64,000 bases of DNA from Phyto melanocephala (GCA_941918925.1 OW799234.1:110707128-110771127), one strand, 5' to 3'. Numbered from the stretch's first letter, positions 11,716 through 23,996 are shown. The notes: generated from the sequence alone by a model not told the origin. Program-made: numbers and translations.

Positions 11716-12992
11716 TTGTTTTTTGGAGATATTAATTAAAACTGTTTATCTTGTTTTACAAGAAAAGGGTTTTGCTACAAGGTCACCTCGATGTTGACAG
11801 TCAGTGGCGAAAATGTTGTTTAAAAGGTGTTTGTCAGATTTGAGGACGATTGCGTAGCACGTTTAAGTAATAAAATTCACGGTAAATATTAGCCGTATGC
11901 CAAAAAAATCTAGATCAAACAAGAATATCACAGCTATGCATTAAAGTATGTAGTAAAAGCCCACTTAATCGGTTCCTTATTAAATGTTAGACACATAAAT
12001 TTGTCAAATTTACGTTTTTAAAAGGGTCTGTTCCCGTAAAAACGGGGTTATTGACCATATACGCGATTGTTATGGTAGGCCTAAAGCAACACCTCCAAGT
12101 AAACATTGAATAACTTTTTTGTTTATCATTGTTTTTAAAATTTTTTTTCAGATTTTATTTATCAAACCGATACCTTTCCAATTTGAATTCAAAAAACAAA
12201 AAAACTTATTTAATTTTTACATACAGACGTGACTTTTGATCCACCCGGTACAACGGCGTCTGTTTCCTAATTAGACTTATTAGTCCCAATTTCATCTTTA
12301 GCAATGTTTTTAAAAGCATAACTGTCGTTTGTTTAACGCTGATAGCAAAAATTTTATTTTTCAGATGACAATGCATGAAAATATCAACATTTTCAATTGG
12401 TGGCATCGTTTTAGCTTTATCTCTTGTGCATTTCTAAAGTCATAGGTCTAACAATTAGCGCGAACGATCAATGGCCTCAAACTAAATTCATAGCTCAAAT
12501 TCAACTGGATATATCAAGCTGAGTTTTAAAAAAAATTAAACTCTCAGAACCATGTCTTAAAGTTAAGTTGCTGCGGATATTTAAAATGTGACAGAAAAGG
12601 TCATTTGTACATAATGACATACTTACATGAGATTTAAAGAACTAACCCCATTTTGTGAAATACATAGTTATAGATTTTATTAGCACATGTTTTTATGTTT
12701 AATGCTTTTTAATATTTTTTATATGTTGTTTCATTTATTTTTAATCGTAGTTTTTTTTTTTTTGGTTTAATGTTTTTACATTTTCAACCGCGGTTATTGT
12801 ATAGTTTTCGTATGTATGTATGTATGTATGTAAATACTATTTGTTGGGTGATAATAGCATAATGAAATAAGCAGACATACAAAAATAAAATACAAAGATA
12901 CATTTAAATTACTGTTAGAGGTTTGGTTGTCGAAAAGTACATTGTTAATAATATTTTTGAGAATTGTATTAAATGATAAATAGCTGCTGTTT
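11716..12992. other. AT-rich stretch with a (GTAT)n run
   Basis: A (GTAT)n microsatellite lies at 12811-12832. CGTGACTTTTGATCCACCCG near 12229-12248 looks like a transposon end, but no partner was found. No gene seen. Confidence 0.4.
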
Positions 12993-13732
12993 TTATACCC
13001 TTCACACAGTGAAAAAGGGTATATATAGGTTTGTCATTCCGTGTGAAATTTCTACAATTTTCATTTCCGACCCCATAAAGTATATATTTTCTGAAAGCTT
13101 ATGAATAGGGAAGTCGATTAAGCCCTGTCAGTCTGTCCGTCTGTCCGTGTGTATGTTGAAATCAACTTTTTGAAGCCCCCCGACATAGGTTGGACCCGGG
13201 TAAGGTATTAAAATATCAGAAATATTCGGGAGTAGATCGGTATTGAAAATCAGAAACATCGGTGCTTAAACAACTGAGATATGAGCAAAAACCCACGACC
13301 ACCTCGATTTTCTTTTCACAAAAACAACATTACAACAACAACATACATACATACATACAAACGTGTATAATGGTTAGGGAAAACGTGACATCGAATCCCA
13401 GCTGAGCCAAAAAAATTTTTTTTTTAAATTTTTTTTTTATTTTTTTTTTATTTTTTATTTAATATATTATATATATTTTTATTATTATTTTTTTTTAATT
13501 TTTTTTTTTTTTAATTTTTTTTTATTTTTTTTTTGTTTTATATATATTATATATGTATATAATATTTTTTTTTTTTTAATTTTTTTTTTAAATTTTTTTT
13601 TTTTAAATTTTTTTTTTTTTAATTTTTTTGTTTTTTTTAACATACATACGTGAATTTACTGTTATTGCATGACTACACGTTGTGAAGGGTATATAAGATT
13701 CGGCACGGCCGAATATAGCGCTTTTACTTGTT
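12993..13732 (+). mobile_element. family A element, copy A4 (ACAGTGAAAAAGGG subfamily)
   Basis: Complete copy with short (GTCY)n tract, the subfamily-specific GAAGCCCCCCGACATAGG block, normal-orientation core and 3' hairpin ending CTTTTACTTGTT. Strongly similar to copies A1, A6, A9 and A10, which define one subfamily. Confidence 0.85.
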
Positions 13733-14291
13733 ACATTAAAGTATTGTTCGCATAAAATCTGGTAGCATGTTTTTTTTACTTGGAGGCAACACATCACGTT
13801 TTGTTTTTTATAAAAAAATTGATCTTTGATATAATTTTTTTTACATTTGTTTCATGATTTATTTTCACATGGTCAATAAAATAAGTCACCAGACTTAAAG
13901 CATTTATAGTGAATCTTATTTAATTTGGCTTAGAAGTTTTTTTTTTTGTCAGAATGTTTTCTAATCTTAACCGCCTCGCAAGTTAAAAAATGGGTCAACA
14001 AAAAAATATGTCTGCATTTAAAAAATGTATGTAAATGGTACTTGCTAATAATTAAACTTATTTAGGGTATAAATAACCACTTGTGTTCTACCAAAAATTT
14101 TATTTATAACGAGACTTGACCACCGTATTCATATATAAATATATATATATAATAATTATAACGAACACGATGGTTATTTCAGAATTCCTATTAAAATGTC
14201 TATTAAACAAAAGCACGTCAAATTCCAAAGTATAAGTCAGAAAAAGATCGAGTTCTTATGTCGCTATTTTGATCCTGGATTTCCATTCTAT

Positions 14292-14365
14292 AGTTACAAG
14301 TAAAAACGCTTTATTTGGCCGTTCCGAATCTGTTAATACCCTTCTCCATCATGTATATATGTATA
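14292..14365 (-). mobile_element. terminal fragment related to family A/B
   Basis: Contains TTTGGCCGTTCCGAATCTG followed by ATACCCTTCTCCATCATG, a decayed minus-strand 3' end with its hairpin. The rest of the element is not recognisable. Confidence 0.4.
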
Positions 14366-15132
14366 GTGACCCCATCTTAGCTTGGCCTAGATTTCAGATT
14401 TATTATATATGTTATAAGTCATTTTCTTTATTATTTTCAACGCCATCTTTGATTTTGAAATTTAGTTATTGTCATCGCCATTATAGTTAACTTTTTCATA
14501 AATATTCTAGTTAAGACCTTAAGTTTAATACCAATATCTATACACATATATTTTAAAAATATATTTTTGCCAATTACTATGCCGGTCACTGGTCGGATTT
14601 GACCAAAACCTTTTGCGAATAGCCATTCTATCTATAAATTGTAGTAAACGTGTCTATAAATTATCCTATGACTGTAAAATTTTGTATACCCGCATGTTAT
14701 TATGCCCACAAGGGTATATATAGCTTTGTCATTCCGTTTGTAATTTCTACAATTTTCATTTCTGACCCCATAAAGTATATATTTTCTAAAAGCTTATGAA
14801 TAGAGGAGTCGATTAAGCCCTGAACGTCTGTCCGTCTGTCCGTGTGTTGGTTGAAATCAACTTTTAGAAGCCACTATATGTTCTTCAGATCTGAGTATGA
14901 TATCAATCTTTTGGAAATATCCGAGACTGAATCGCTATTGAAATTCAGCACAATCGCCCGATAACTTTCTGAGATATAAGCAAAAAACCACGACCACCAC
15001 GTTTTTTCACAATTACAACAACAACATACATATGTGTATACTGGTTAGAGTAAACGTGGCATCGAATACCAGCTGAGCCAAACAATTCTTTTTAATTTTA
15101 TTTATTTTATATATTATTTATATTTTTATTAT

Positions 15133-15907
15133 TATACCCTTCACACAGTGAAAAAGGGTATATATAGGTTTGTCATTCCGTGTGAAATTTCTACAATTTT
15201 CATTTCCGACCCCATAAAGTATATATTTTCTGAAAGCTTATGAATAGAGGAGTCGATTAAGCCCTGACCGTCTGTCCGTCTGACCGTCTGTCCGTGTGTA
15301 TGTTGAAATCAACTTTTTGAAGCCCCCCGACATAGGTTGGACCCGGGTAAGGTATTAAAATATCAGAAATATTCGGGAGTAGATCGGTATTGAAAATCAG
15401 AAACATCGGTACATAAACAACTGAGATATGAGCAAAAACCCACGACCACCTCGATTTTCTTTTCATAAAAACAACATTACAACAACAACATACATACATA
15501 CAAACGTGTATACTGGTTAGAGAAAACGTGGCATCGAATCCCAGCTGAGGCAAAAAAATGTTTTTTTAAATTTTTTAAAAATTTTTTTTTTAAATTTTTT
15601 TTTTATTTTTTTTTTATTTTTTATTTAATATATTATATATATTTTTATTATTATTTTTTTTTATTTTTTTTTTTTTTAATTTTTTTTTATTTTTTTTTTT
15701 GTTTTATATATATTATATATGTATATAATAATTTTTTTTTTTTTTAATTTTTTTTTTAAATTTTTTTTTTTTTAATTTTTTTTTTATTTTTTTATTTTTT
15801 TTTGTTTTTTTTTAAAATAAATACTTGAATTTACTGTTATTGCATGACTACACGTTGTGAAGGGTATATAAGATTCGGCACGGCCGAATATAGCGCTTTT
15901 ACTTGTT
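15133..15907 (+). mobile_element. family A element A6, nested in A5
   Basis: Complete copy of the ACAGTGAAAAAGGG subfamily with 5' hairpin, short (GTCY)n, normal-orientation core and intact 3' hairpin ending CTTTTACTTGTT. It sits in the T-rich core of A5. Confidence 0.85.
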
Positions 15908-16108
15908 TTTTTTAAATTTTTTTTTTATATTTTTTTTAAATTTTGTTTTTTAATTTTTTATTTTAATTTTTTTTGTAATTTTTTTATTGTTGTTTTTGTT
16001 TTAAATATTTTTTATTTTTTTTTTTATTTTTTTTCTTTGGAAACTACATACGTAAACTCAATTTATAATTTTGCAATGGGATGTTTTTATACATATATGT
16101 AGGTTTTT

Positions 16109-16865
16109 ATACCCTTCACCTGTGGTGCACAAGGGTATATATAGCTTTGTCATTCCGTTTGTAATTTCTACAATTTTCATTTCCGACCCCATAAAGTATA
16201 TATTTTCTGAAAGCTTATGAATAGAGGAGTCGATTAAGCCCTGACCGTCTGTCCGTCTATCCGTCTGTCCGTCTGCCCGTCTGTCCGTGTGTTGGTTGAA
16301 ATCAACTTTTAAAAGCAACTATATGTTCCTCAGATCTGTACATGGTATCAATCTCTTGGAAATATCCAGGAATGAATCGCTATTGAAATTCAGCACAATC
16401 GCCCCATAACTTTCTGAGATATGAGCAAAAAACCACGACCACCTCGTTTTTTTCACAATTACAACAACAACATACATACATACATGTAAAAAACATACCA
16501 AACAAAAAAAATTACAAAAAAAAAAAAATATTAAAAATAAGAAAAAAAATAATAAAAAAAACTACAAAAAAAAAATTAAAAAAAATTTTAAAAAAAATTT
16601 TAAAAAATTTTTTAAAAATTTTTCTAAAAAAATTTAAAAAAATATAAAAAAAAATAATAAAATATAAATAATATATTAAATAAAATAAAATAAAATTTTT
16701 TTTGTCTCAGCTTGGATTCAATGCCACATATATTCTAACCAGTATATACATATGCACGTATTTTATATGGGATGAATGGTGATACAAACAATTGTTATTG
16801 CATGACTACACGTTGTGAAGGGTATATAAGATTTGGCACGGCCGAATATAGCACTGTTACTTGTT
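16109..16865 (+). mobile_element. family A element A7, nested in A5, core inverted
   Basis: Ends match copy A3, but the interior between the CATAC run and ATGCACGTATTTTATATGGG is reverse-complemented: it reads A-rich first and then GTCTCAGCTTGGATTCAATG (16703-16722), the complement of the core found in A3. Flanking CATAC and GTATG-type runs provide inverted repeats at both sides of the flipped block. Confidence 0.85.
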
Positions 16866-17035
16866 TTATTTCATATGAGATGAATGGTGATACAAACTAT
16901 TGTTATTGAATGACTACACGTTGTGAAGGGTACGGCCGAATATAGCACTCTCGCTTGTTACATCTGACATTAATTAACCTGTTGTGTATTATCGGCTTTA
17001 TTTGCGCATTCCTTATAAAAGGGGCAATTATGGTG

Positions 17036-17182
17036 GATTTCAATAGCGATCATTCCAAAATATTTGCAAAAGATTAGTACCGCATGTAAGGGCTTTATGG
17101 GGTCGGAAATGAAAGAAAGAGAATAAAAATAAACTAATAATTCAATAAATATCCCCTTCGACCACAGGTGAAGGGTATATTT
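17036..17182 (-). mobile_element. decayed family A fragment
   Basis: Minus-strand remnants TTTCAATAGCGAT, GGGGTCGGAAATGAAAG and CCACAGGTGAAGGGTATAT from the 5' portion of the CCTGTGGTG subfamily are recognisable; the (GTCY)n tract and core are missing. Confidence 0.6.
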
Positions 17183-18724
17183 ATTTAGTATGATATGACA
17201 TTAAGTAAAATATAAATGCATGATTTTAGTTGAGTTGAAAAACTAGATTGGTCGACGTTTTCATAGTGTAAACTGCATTCGGATGAGTGCATTTCTTCTA
17301 TTTTATCTTTAAAATCTTTAACTGACTTTTATATTTTAAATGTTTGCAGTTTTTTTAACAACAATTACCTTTATTCTCTTAAAGTAGATTGAAAAAGGTT
17401 TTGTACAATTTAGAAAAAAAAACAAAAAATTAACAAAAATAGAAAAACGTACAAAATTATACAATTCACTCGTAATTGAAGAAAAAAAATAATCAAACTT
17501 AAAGATCACTTGTAACGACTATAAGATCAAGAAGATACAATTGTGTATTTTAGCGACAAAGATAGATAACATAAGTGCACATACAAAATAAATTTTTTTT
17601 CTACTTCCAGCTGATATAATCAGTTTCAATTGACAATTTAAATAAAACAGTTCATCAGTATTAAAGACGTTGCTTTGTACAACAAAGAGCTAAATTAAGT
17701 ATGAGGCCTTTTGAACAGAATCTATTTAGAAGACAGCGATGTTTAGAATGGGGTGGGGGGTTTTTAAAAAAAATGGTGTGCATATTAGAGGTGCGCCCCT
17801 ACTGTACTATGGTACTGTGGTGTGAATATAATCTTGCAAATTTCGCGTATTTTATGTTTTATTTAGCAATCTGTATAAATGTTGTTTGTTTGACGGACTG
17901 ACCAATAAAGCAATATAATGTTTATTTAATTAAATAATTTAGACACGTTTATACAAAAATTTATGACAAGTTATAAGTTGTAAATATAAATGTACGTACA
18001 TTACACATTGCTTAGATGGAGAGCAAAAAAAACGTACAAGTTTTTTATGAACTTAGAGCTACATTTACTATTTATATAAGTATGTTTGACAATGTACAAA
18101 AAAACCACTACATACATGGCAGATCATAACGCCAACATCAAATTGCAACCAAATTAAATAGAAAAAAAAACAAACGAACATGACATAGAGGTCAAGCATA
18201 CTTTTTATCGAAGTAAGTTGTTAAGCGACGATTTGACCTAAAAAGAAAAATAGTTAGAAAAATATTGAAAAAATACTTTAAAATGTTTTAAAATATATTC
18301 AACTTTCTGCAGTTGTTAAAATAAAAAAAATATACAACTAGAAAAAATAAACGAAAACGAAATACACACACATTCAAGGTCAATATCACATAAAACAACA
18401 AGGCATGTCTGCTCTATAACGTAGCGGCTTCTAGCATGAATGAAAACCCCATTTCAAAAATGCAGACATGCAGAATGAGAATGTTTAAAGAAATGGCCTG
18501 CTTTGTTTTTCCATTTGTCTATGTTTTGAAAATCTGTCTACCATCACGAATGCGCTCACGATTTGTCTGCAAGTACAGAAATAAACACGATAATATAAAT
18601 CCAGCGGATAAGTTTTATTGGGTAAGGTAAAAAATACACATTTTTTTGAATACAAAATTTTGAAAAGCAAGAAATTTATGGAAACAAGTAAGTTTAAAAT
18701 ATATGCTTTATGTTTTATTAATTA
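17183..18724. other. AT-rich stretch, no gene supported
   Basis: Open frames at 17701-17901 and 18436-18630 show no known domain and no splice-site context that joins them to anything. No clear repeats. Confidence 0.4.
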
Positions 18725-19165
18725 CACTGTGCATGAAATTGACACTTTTTTTCGTGACAAGCTGGGCACCTAGCGTTTTAACATAATTCGGGTACGCTGA
18801 ATCCAGTGGTGCCCACGGTTTTTTAAGATTGGCTCTGGTTTTCGAGATATACCGTTATTTCGAAAATGGAGGAGGTTGCACAACATATGTTCGCGTAACT
18901 CAAAAACGCTTTAGCTCATTGAAAAAACTTAAAAAACCGAAATTCCGCAATAAAATTTCCTTTAAGAAAAGTAAAACTTTTTTCTAATACTCGCAGTCGT
19001 TTTAGAAACATAATTTTTTTTTTTGAAAAAAAAATTAATTTTTTTATAAAAATTTCGAAATTTTTATTTTTTAAAAATTCATAAAAATTTGAAAAATTCA
19101 GCTAGGCTTCTAATTTTTTGCAGACATATAAAAAACAAAGTTGCAAACAAAACAAGCTATAAACA
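18725..19165 (+). repeat. left TIR of the 18.7-22.5 kb transposon
   Basis: Inverted partner of 22059-22493. The inner limit lies at AAACAAGCTATAAAC; the AT-rich inner part (about 19000-19090) has small indels while the outer 220 bp is nearly identical to the partner. Confidence 0.85.
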
Positions 19166-19539
19166 ATTAAAATATGTTTGCAACTTTTGATTTTATTCAC
19201 AAAAGTCGACAAATTTTAATTAATCTAAGAATTTCATAAAACGCAACATTTGTATTGGGGCCCCCCTAAGGGATGGTGATAAAGGGAAAGTATAATTTAA
19301 GAAAATGTTAAGAACAAAAAACATTGGAGGTCGGTCATACATTTTATCCCCCTAGGAGTGAATCCTAGGCCTTAGAAACAAATGATGGGAATGAAAAATA
19401 AAGTTGCGCAGGTGAAAAATAAGCTATTTGTGATTAAAGTCTGTCTACAACTTTTGATTTTTTCAGAAAAGATGAAATTTTTGAATTTTTTATATAACCA
19501 AACTAAAATTTTGTTGTTAAGTAGTTTTTATTTAGAAAT

Positions 19540-21267
19540 TTATTCTTCTTCCTCCTGCAGATTCCAACAAATATCCCCTAATAGCGAATCAAGTTGTTTG
19601 CCGCTATACCAGTATTCGAGCCTGGCTGTTACTTGGTGAAATCTCTCGCCATGTTCATCAGACTCGGCTGGTGATTGTTCATTAAATTTTTCGGCATGGC
19701 AATGCAAAAAATGTATTTTCAATGACATTCTAACGTTTAAGTTTTTAAATGCGGTTAGCATATTTTTGATTAAAATTCGCCAGTTTTCAGACCGATGATT
19801 TCCTAATACATTTTCTATTACTGATTTCACACAATTCCAGGCCAATAGCTCGATATCATTCAATGCAACCTCAAATTGATGGTCCTTCATAAGACGGCGA
19901 ATGTCCGGTCCATTAAGAATTCCTGTAAAATAGAAACATTATGAAATGAAATATAAATCTAATTTAATAAAGTAGTTAGAGTTCATACCTTCTTTTACTT
20001 TCATGCCGCTTAATCGTGGAAAAATTCGGTGCAATTCGGTAAAAGCAACACCATCTGGGCTCAATGCTTTTATAAAATTTTTTACAATACCCAGTTTGAT
20101 GTGGAGTGGAGGAAGCAAAATCTTTTCCATCGACACAAGTGGTAATTCAATAACATTGTTTCTATGCAATCTGCTTTCCTCACGTAAAGCCCAATCCCGT
20201 GTATTGTACTGGTCGCCATCGAAACGCGTATTCCATAAGCACATGAAGCACATATTTTTAGTATAGCCCAATTGCATGCCTCTTAAAAGAGCTACCACTT
20301 TTAAATCTGCGCATATTTTCCACTTGTGGTCTTCATATTTAATTAACTGTATTATTTTTTTCATTGATGCGTATGTCTCTTTAGTATTTGTGCTAAGTGC
20401 TATCGGAATAGGACTTTTTAAATTAGTGACATGTAGCAAAACTGCTTTTAAGCTACTTTTGGAAGAATCAATGAATAAGCGCCAATCTCCAGGATTATAT
20501 TCATTTTGCATTGTTAAAACCAATCCGCGGATGTCAGTACAATACGCAATAGAATTATTCTCAATAGATTTAAAAAAAGTCGTAAATCGTCTATGGCGAT
20601 TGATAGCCCCGTATGTTTGTACACCTGGTGCTAAAATATTAGCTCGTTTTAACTCTTTTGCCAAGAGAATGCTCTGTCTTTGAGATAATTTTAGACGCCG
20701 TACCATTATATCCAGACGATCTTGCGTGATTTCATTGTGACTGCATGGAACCGTGATGCATGACGGTTGATACATTGAAGTAGCTGGAATATCCGCTTCA
20801 ACAGAATGAATTATTGAGGGAATATGTTCTGTTGGTATATGGCTACCCGGAACAGTAATTTCATCAGAATGTGGCAGCGGAAATCGAGCATATGCTGTTT
20901 CAGTATAAGACATATAAGTCATTTTTCTTCTGTTTATACCCGCTGTATAATTTATGCACGCATAACACTCATCTTCAACATGAACTATGGGATCTCTCCA
21001 AATCATTGGAACACCAAATGGCATGGCGTCTCCATTTTTTTCCCACTTATTTAAATGGTAAATGCAGTGTGTACACACTATTGATGGTGTCCAACTCTTA
21101 CCATATATAACCCTTAAAGAAAAATATGATTCATACAAGGTACTTGTTTCAGTAGTGATTTTACGGCGACTTGGCATATTTTTATATTTCCCACACACAT
21201 AACAAAAGTAATTAAACTTTTTACACGCCTCCATCTTAGATATTTCAATATAACTGTTTAGATACAA
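19540..21267 (-). CDS. uncharacterised transposon protein, putative DDE (RNase H-fold) transposase
   Basis: Two exons, 21267-19989 and 19922-19540, join with GGTATG donor and TTTTACAG acceptor to give 553 residues without a stop; the joint reads KVKEG|ILNGPDIRRLM. A later start at Met12 (21234) is equally possible. N-terminal CYVC (22-25), CTHC (65-68) and CYAC (101-104) could form zinc-binding sites for DNA contact. A central FIDSS (Asp267) and KICADLKV (Asp321) resemble the first two acidic positions of a DDE fold; CFMC (340-343) may be a zinc-binding insertion; PPLHIKLG (387-394), HFLHCH (497-502) and SDEHGERFHQ (514-523, Glu519 the candidate third acid) are the strongest conserved-looking blocks. 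I recall similar hypothetical proteins, unnamed, from many arthropods and Hydra. Catalytic assignment is inference. The location between long TIRs is what makes a transposase role likely. Confidence 0.8.
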
Positions 21268-21448
21268 GACTGTCAGAGGCTTTAAAATTCACTAATCACT
21301 TTCGCAAGCACTTTCCATATGACAGTGATGGGGTTGAGGAACTCTTATTTATACTGTAATTGTTTTAATCAAAGTACCAGTCGAGACCTTCATGACCATG
21401 TTTTGTAAAAAAAAACCCAGGACGAATAATATTTCTAACTTTTCCAGG

Positions 21449-21665
21449 TGTAGATTTTATTGTCAATTTACCGCAGGTACCCAATAATTTGAAATCACAG
21501 GTAATTGAAAAATACTATGTTATAATTTTTAATTCTAAGAACCATACAAAATACCGTTGTACTTCAGTTCCATTACCTGCTCACCTAACGAAATGCTGTA
21601 TCATATGTAAGGCTGGTTGCATTACAGTATTGGGTACCTGCGGTAAATTGACAATAAAATCTACA
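21449..21665. repeat. 38 bp inverted repeat in the transposase upstream region
   Basis: TGTAGATTTTATTGTCAATT and its continuation TACCGCAGGTACCCAATA (21449-21486) recur as a perfect inverted copy at 21628-21665, with 141 bp between. It may be a small MITE nested in the transposon or a regulatory palindrome about 180 bp upstream of the transposase start. No target duplication was found. Confidence 0.75.
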
Positions 21666-22058
21666 TTTTTTAACCGATTTTTATGGCTTGCGGCTTTTTT
21701 TATTTTTAAGATAAGTAGTTCTCAGAAAAAAGTGCAAAATGTTGAATATTTGCTTTATATTTTTTTTAATTATATTTTTAAATTGAAAAATATTACGAAT
21801 TTGGCACGAAAATTTTTTTTATCTCCATTAATTTTTAAATAATTCCAAAACGATAAGAGATAGAGAAAACACATCTTCTGGTGTTTTACTTTTGAAAACC
21901 GAAACCTAATTTAGGGGAAAAAATTTGGCACGCCCATAAAAAAAATACCGATCTGATGGAAAAAAACCGATTACGGATTTGAGTTCAGCGCATCAAAATC
22001 CACATAGACCACATAGTTTTAATTAACGGGAAGAAAAAAAATTATTTTTTGTCGAGCA

Positions 22059-22493
22059 GTGTTATTTATGGCTTGTTTTGTTTGCAGCTTTGTTTTTTAT
22101 ATGTCTGCAAAAAATTAGAAGCCTAGCTGAATTTTTCAATTTTTTATGAATTTTAAAAAAATAAAAATTTCGAAATTTTGATAAAAAAATTAATTTTTTT
22201 TTTCAAAAAAAAATTATTTTTCTAAAATGACTGCGAATATTAAAAAGGAGTTTTACTTTTCTTAAAGGAAATTTTATTGCGGAATTTCGGTTTTTTAAGT
22301 TTTTTCAATAAGCTAAAGCGTTTTTGAGTTACGCGAACATATGTTGTGCAACCTCCTCCATTTTCGAAATAACGGTATATCTCGAAAACCAGAGCCAATC
22401 TTAAAAAACCGTGGGCACCACTGGATTCAGCGTACCCGAATTATGTTAAAACGCTAGGTGCCCGGCTTGTCTGTTTTTTCAACTAGCACAGTG
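22059..22493 (-). repeat. right TIR of the 18.7-22.5 kb transposon
   Basis: Inverted partner of the left repeat, ending with CAACTAGCACAGTG at 22493. The spacer between the terminal CACTGTGC and the GACAAGC block is 9 bp shorter than on the left. Confidence 0.85.
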
Positions 22494-22835
22494 TTATTTG
22501 ATGGATTATTCGTTTTAAAAACCCAATTTTCGGGTTTTTCCAAATAGTTGGTCTTTTTCATAAACTAGTTTTCAATAAATTTATCAGTATATGACAAGGG
22601 CTGTGTGGCTCGTAGAGTTGTCCTATTGAAGTCACATGTCGCTAGTGTAACTATCATTCATTTTAGGCCAAAAGAAGTTGGTGATCGTTGGCCAACGTTA
22701 CCGCTCGAAATGATTTATTTTAAGACAAACTGGCCGACCATGGAACTCTCTAAGCATCTCTTTACCGTTTAAAATAAGAAGAACAAGCTATAGAAAAAAT
22801 ACGAAAAATCTGAATCTTCTATTTATAAACCAGTT

Positions 22836-23700
22836 TTGTTACTCTTAAATACAATTCGACAAAATTTTATATCTGTTTCAAAGAGCTTCTATAAATTTGT
22901 CAATTATAAAAGAAAGGCAATTGTAATTTCTTCCATTGTGAAGTACAAAAATTCTGGATCCAGTGATGACTTAACTACAAGCAATATGTTCGCTGATTTC
23001 TTTTCTACCACTTATTCTAACACCAATTATGATAAATAAAAAAATTAAAAAATTTTCTTAAAAATACACGTCTGATTTAATTCTGAGCTGACTTTTTAAA
23101 TATAAATAATTGATATGTAAAAATTAAAAACTACTTAACCTTTCATATTAAAAAACTCTTTTATTATAACATATAAAAAAATTTGAGAAAATCATAACAG
23201 ACCGTTTTTGACATCAATTGTCATCTATATTGTCTCTTTTCCAACATGGTTTTTTAAAGGGTTCTTCGAATGTTACTAATCTCCTGCACTTTACTATAAT
23301 AGTGAATCGTGCTTTTTTTTTTTTTTTTTAATAAAAGTAAATTAATGTAATTTACACAGATTTTAAAAAAGCATTTGATAAAAACCGCAGCATATTTCTT
23401 ATAAAAAAATCTTGATCTGATGGGATTTATGGAAAACTGTCTTAAGTGGATTTATTTGTATATGACGAATAGAAGGCAAAATGTACGTTTTAAAAATATT
23501 ATTTCTAAACAAATTGTTAATTAATGTTTCTGGTGTCCCGCAAGAAAATCTTCCTGCTAACTTTTTGTTTTCCTTATTTACTAAGTAATGATCTGCGAAA
23601 TATAATTAAAAATTCGGATGTCCTGATGTATAATAGTGAGAATATTCCTTACTGATAATCAACATGCTTCTCATATCCTCTTTCAAAAGAAATTCGATGT
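22836..23700 (+). pseudogene. Jockey/CR1-like reverse transcriptase relic
   Basis: Broken frames keep FVNYKRK...DDLTTSNMFADFFSTTYS near 22890-23020, IYTDFKKAFDKN near 23352-23390 (the first RT motif, usually DFSKAFD) and VSGVPQ near 23528-23546. Several stops and frameshifts and loss of the YADD catalytic box show that it is dead. The order fits one non-LTR ORF2 fragment. Whether it belongs with the RNase H fragment downstream is uncertain, because Jockey-type elements often lack RNase H. Confidence 0.6.
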
Positions 23701-23996
23701 TTTTAGTTCTTGTTGTACTTAACCCAATTAAACTGACTCCTTAAAAGTACAAATACATTTGTTTTCTTCGTAGATATCCTATTAACGTAAATTATGTCTT
23801 ATTAACGTAAAGGCCGTCTCCGACCTTGAAATTTTAGAATCAGAATTGGAATTTAAACTAAATTTTATTCAACATACATATGTATCTCTATTCCTGCAGG
23901 TTCTGCAGGTGCAATACATGGAAATATAAAATGCTGGATGAAGGACTTTATTGACGAGAAAACAATTTGGTTAAATAATTTGGAATCTAACGTACA

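Larger units (their letters stand above)
14685..16959 (+). mobile_element. family A element A5, split by two nested copies
   Basis: The 5' third (14685-15132), a middle A/T-rich piece (15908-16108) and the 3' end (16866-16959) together make one family A copy of about 740 bp. Two other complete copies (A6 and A7) interrupt it inside its T-rich core and its T-rich spacer before TTTCATATGAGATGAATGG. The 3' hairpin of A5 is partly deleted (GGGTACGGCCGAATATAG). The nesting shows A5 is the oldest of the three and that insertion favours T runs. Confidence 0.8.
18725..22493 (-). mobile_element. 3.77 kb DNA transposon with ~440 bp TIRs, superfamily not assigned
   Basis: The two ends are long inverted repeats. 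They begin CACTGTGC, continue through a short unequal spacer, and then match almost base for base from GACAAGCYGGGCACCTAGCG inward (two differences seen in about the first 220 aligned bases). TTA lies directly outside both ends (18722-18724, 22494-22496), consistent with a 3 bp target duplication. Between the TIRs is one apparently intact gene on the minus strand. The near-identical TIRs and open gene suggest recent movement. CACTG-like termini with 3 bp duplications recall the CMC group, but that is only a hint; the protein shows no CACTA-type motif that I recognise. Confidence 0.8.

Noticed and set aside
12225..12260. Transposon terminus-like CGTGACTTTTGATCCACCCG
   Set aside because: No inverted partner or target duplication could be found nearby, so no element was called.
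14292..14490. 73-residue plus-strand frame at 14269-14490
   Set aside because: It overlaps a decayed family A/B end and shows no motif.
15257..16501. Minus-strand frames of 60-98 residues
   Set aside because: Lie within nested family A elements and repeat the frames seen in other copies.
20003..21110. Plus-strand frames of 76-135 residues
   Set aside because: Shadows of the minus-strand transposase gene, which has recognisable conserved motifs and a clean intron.
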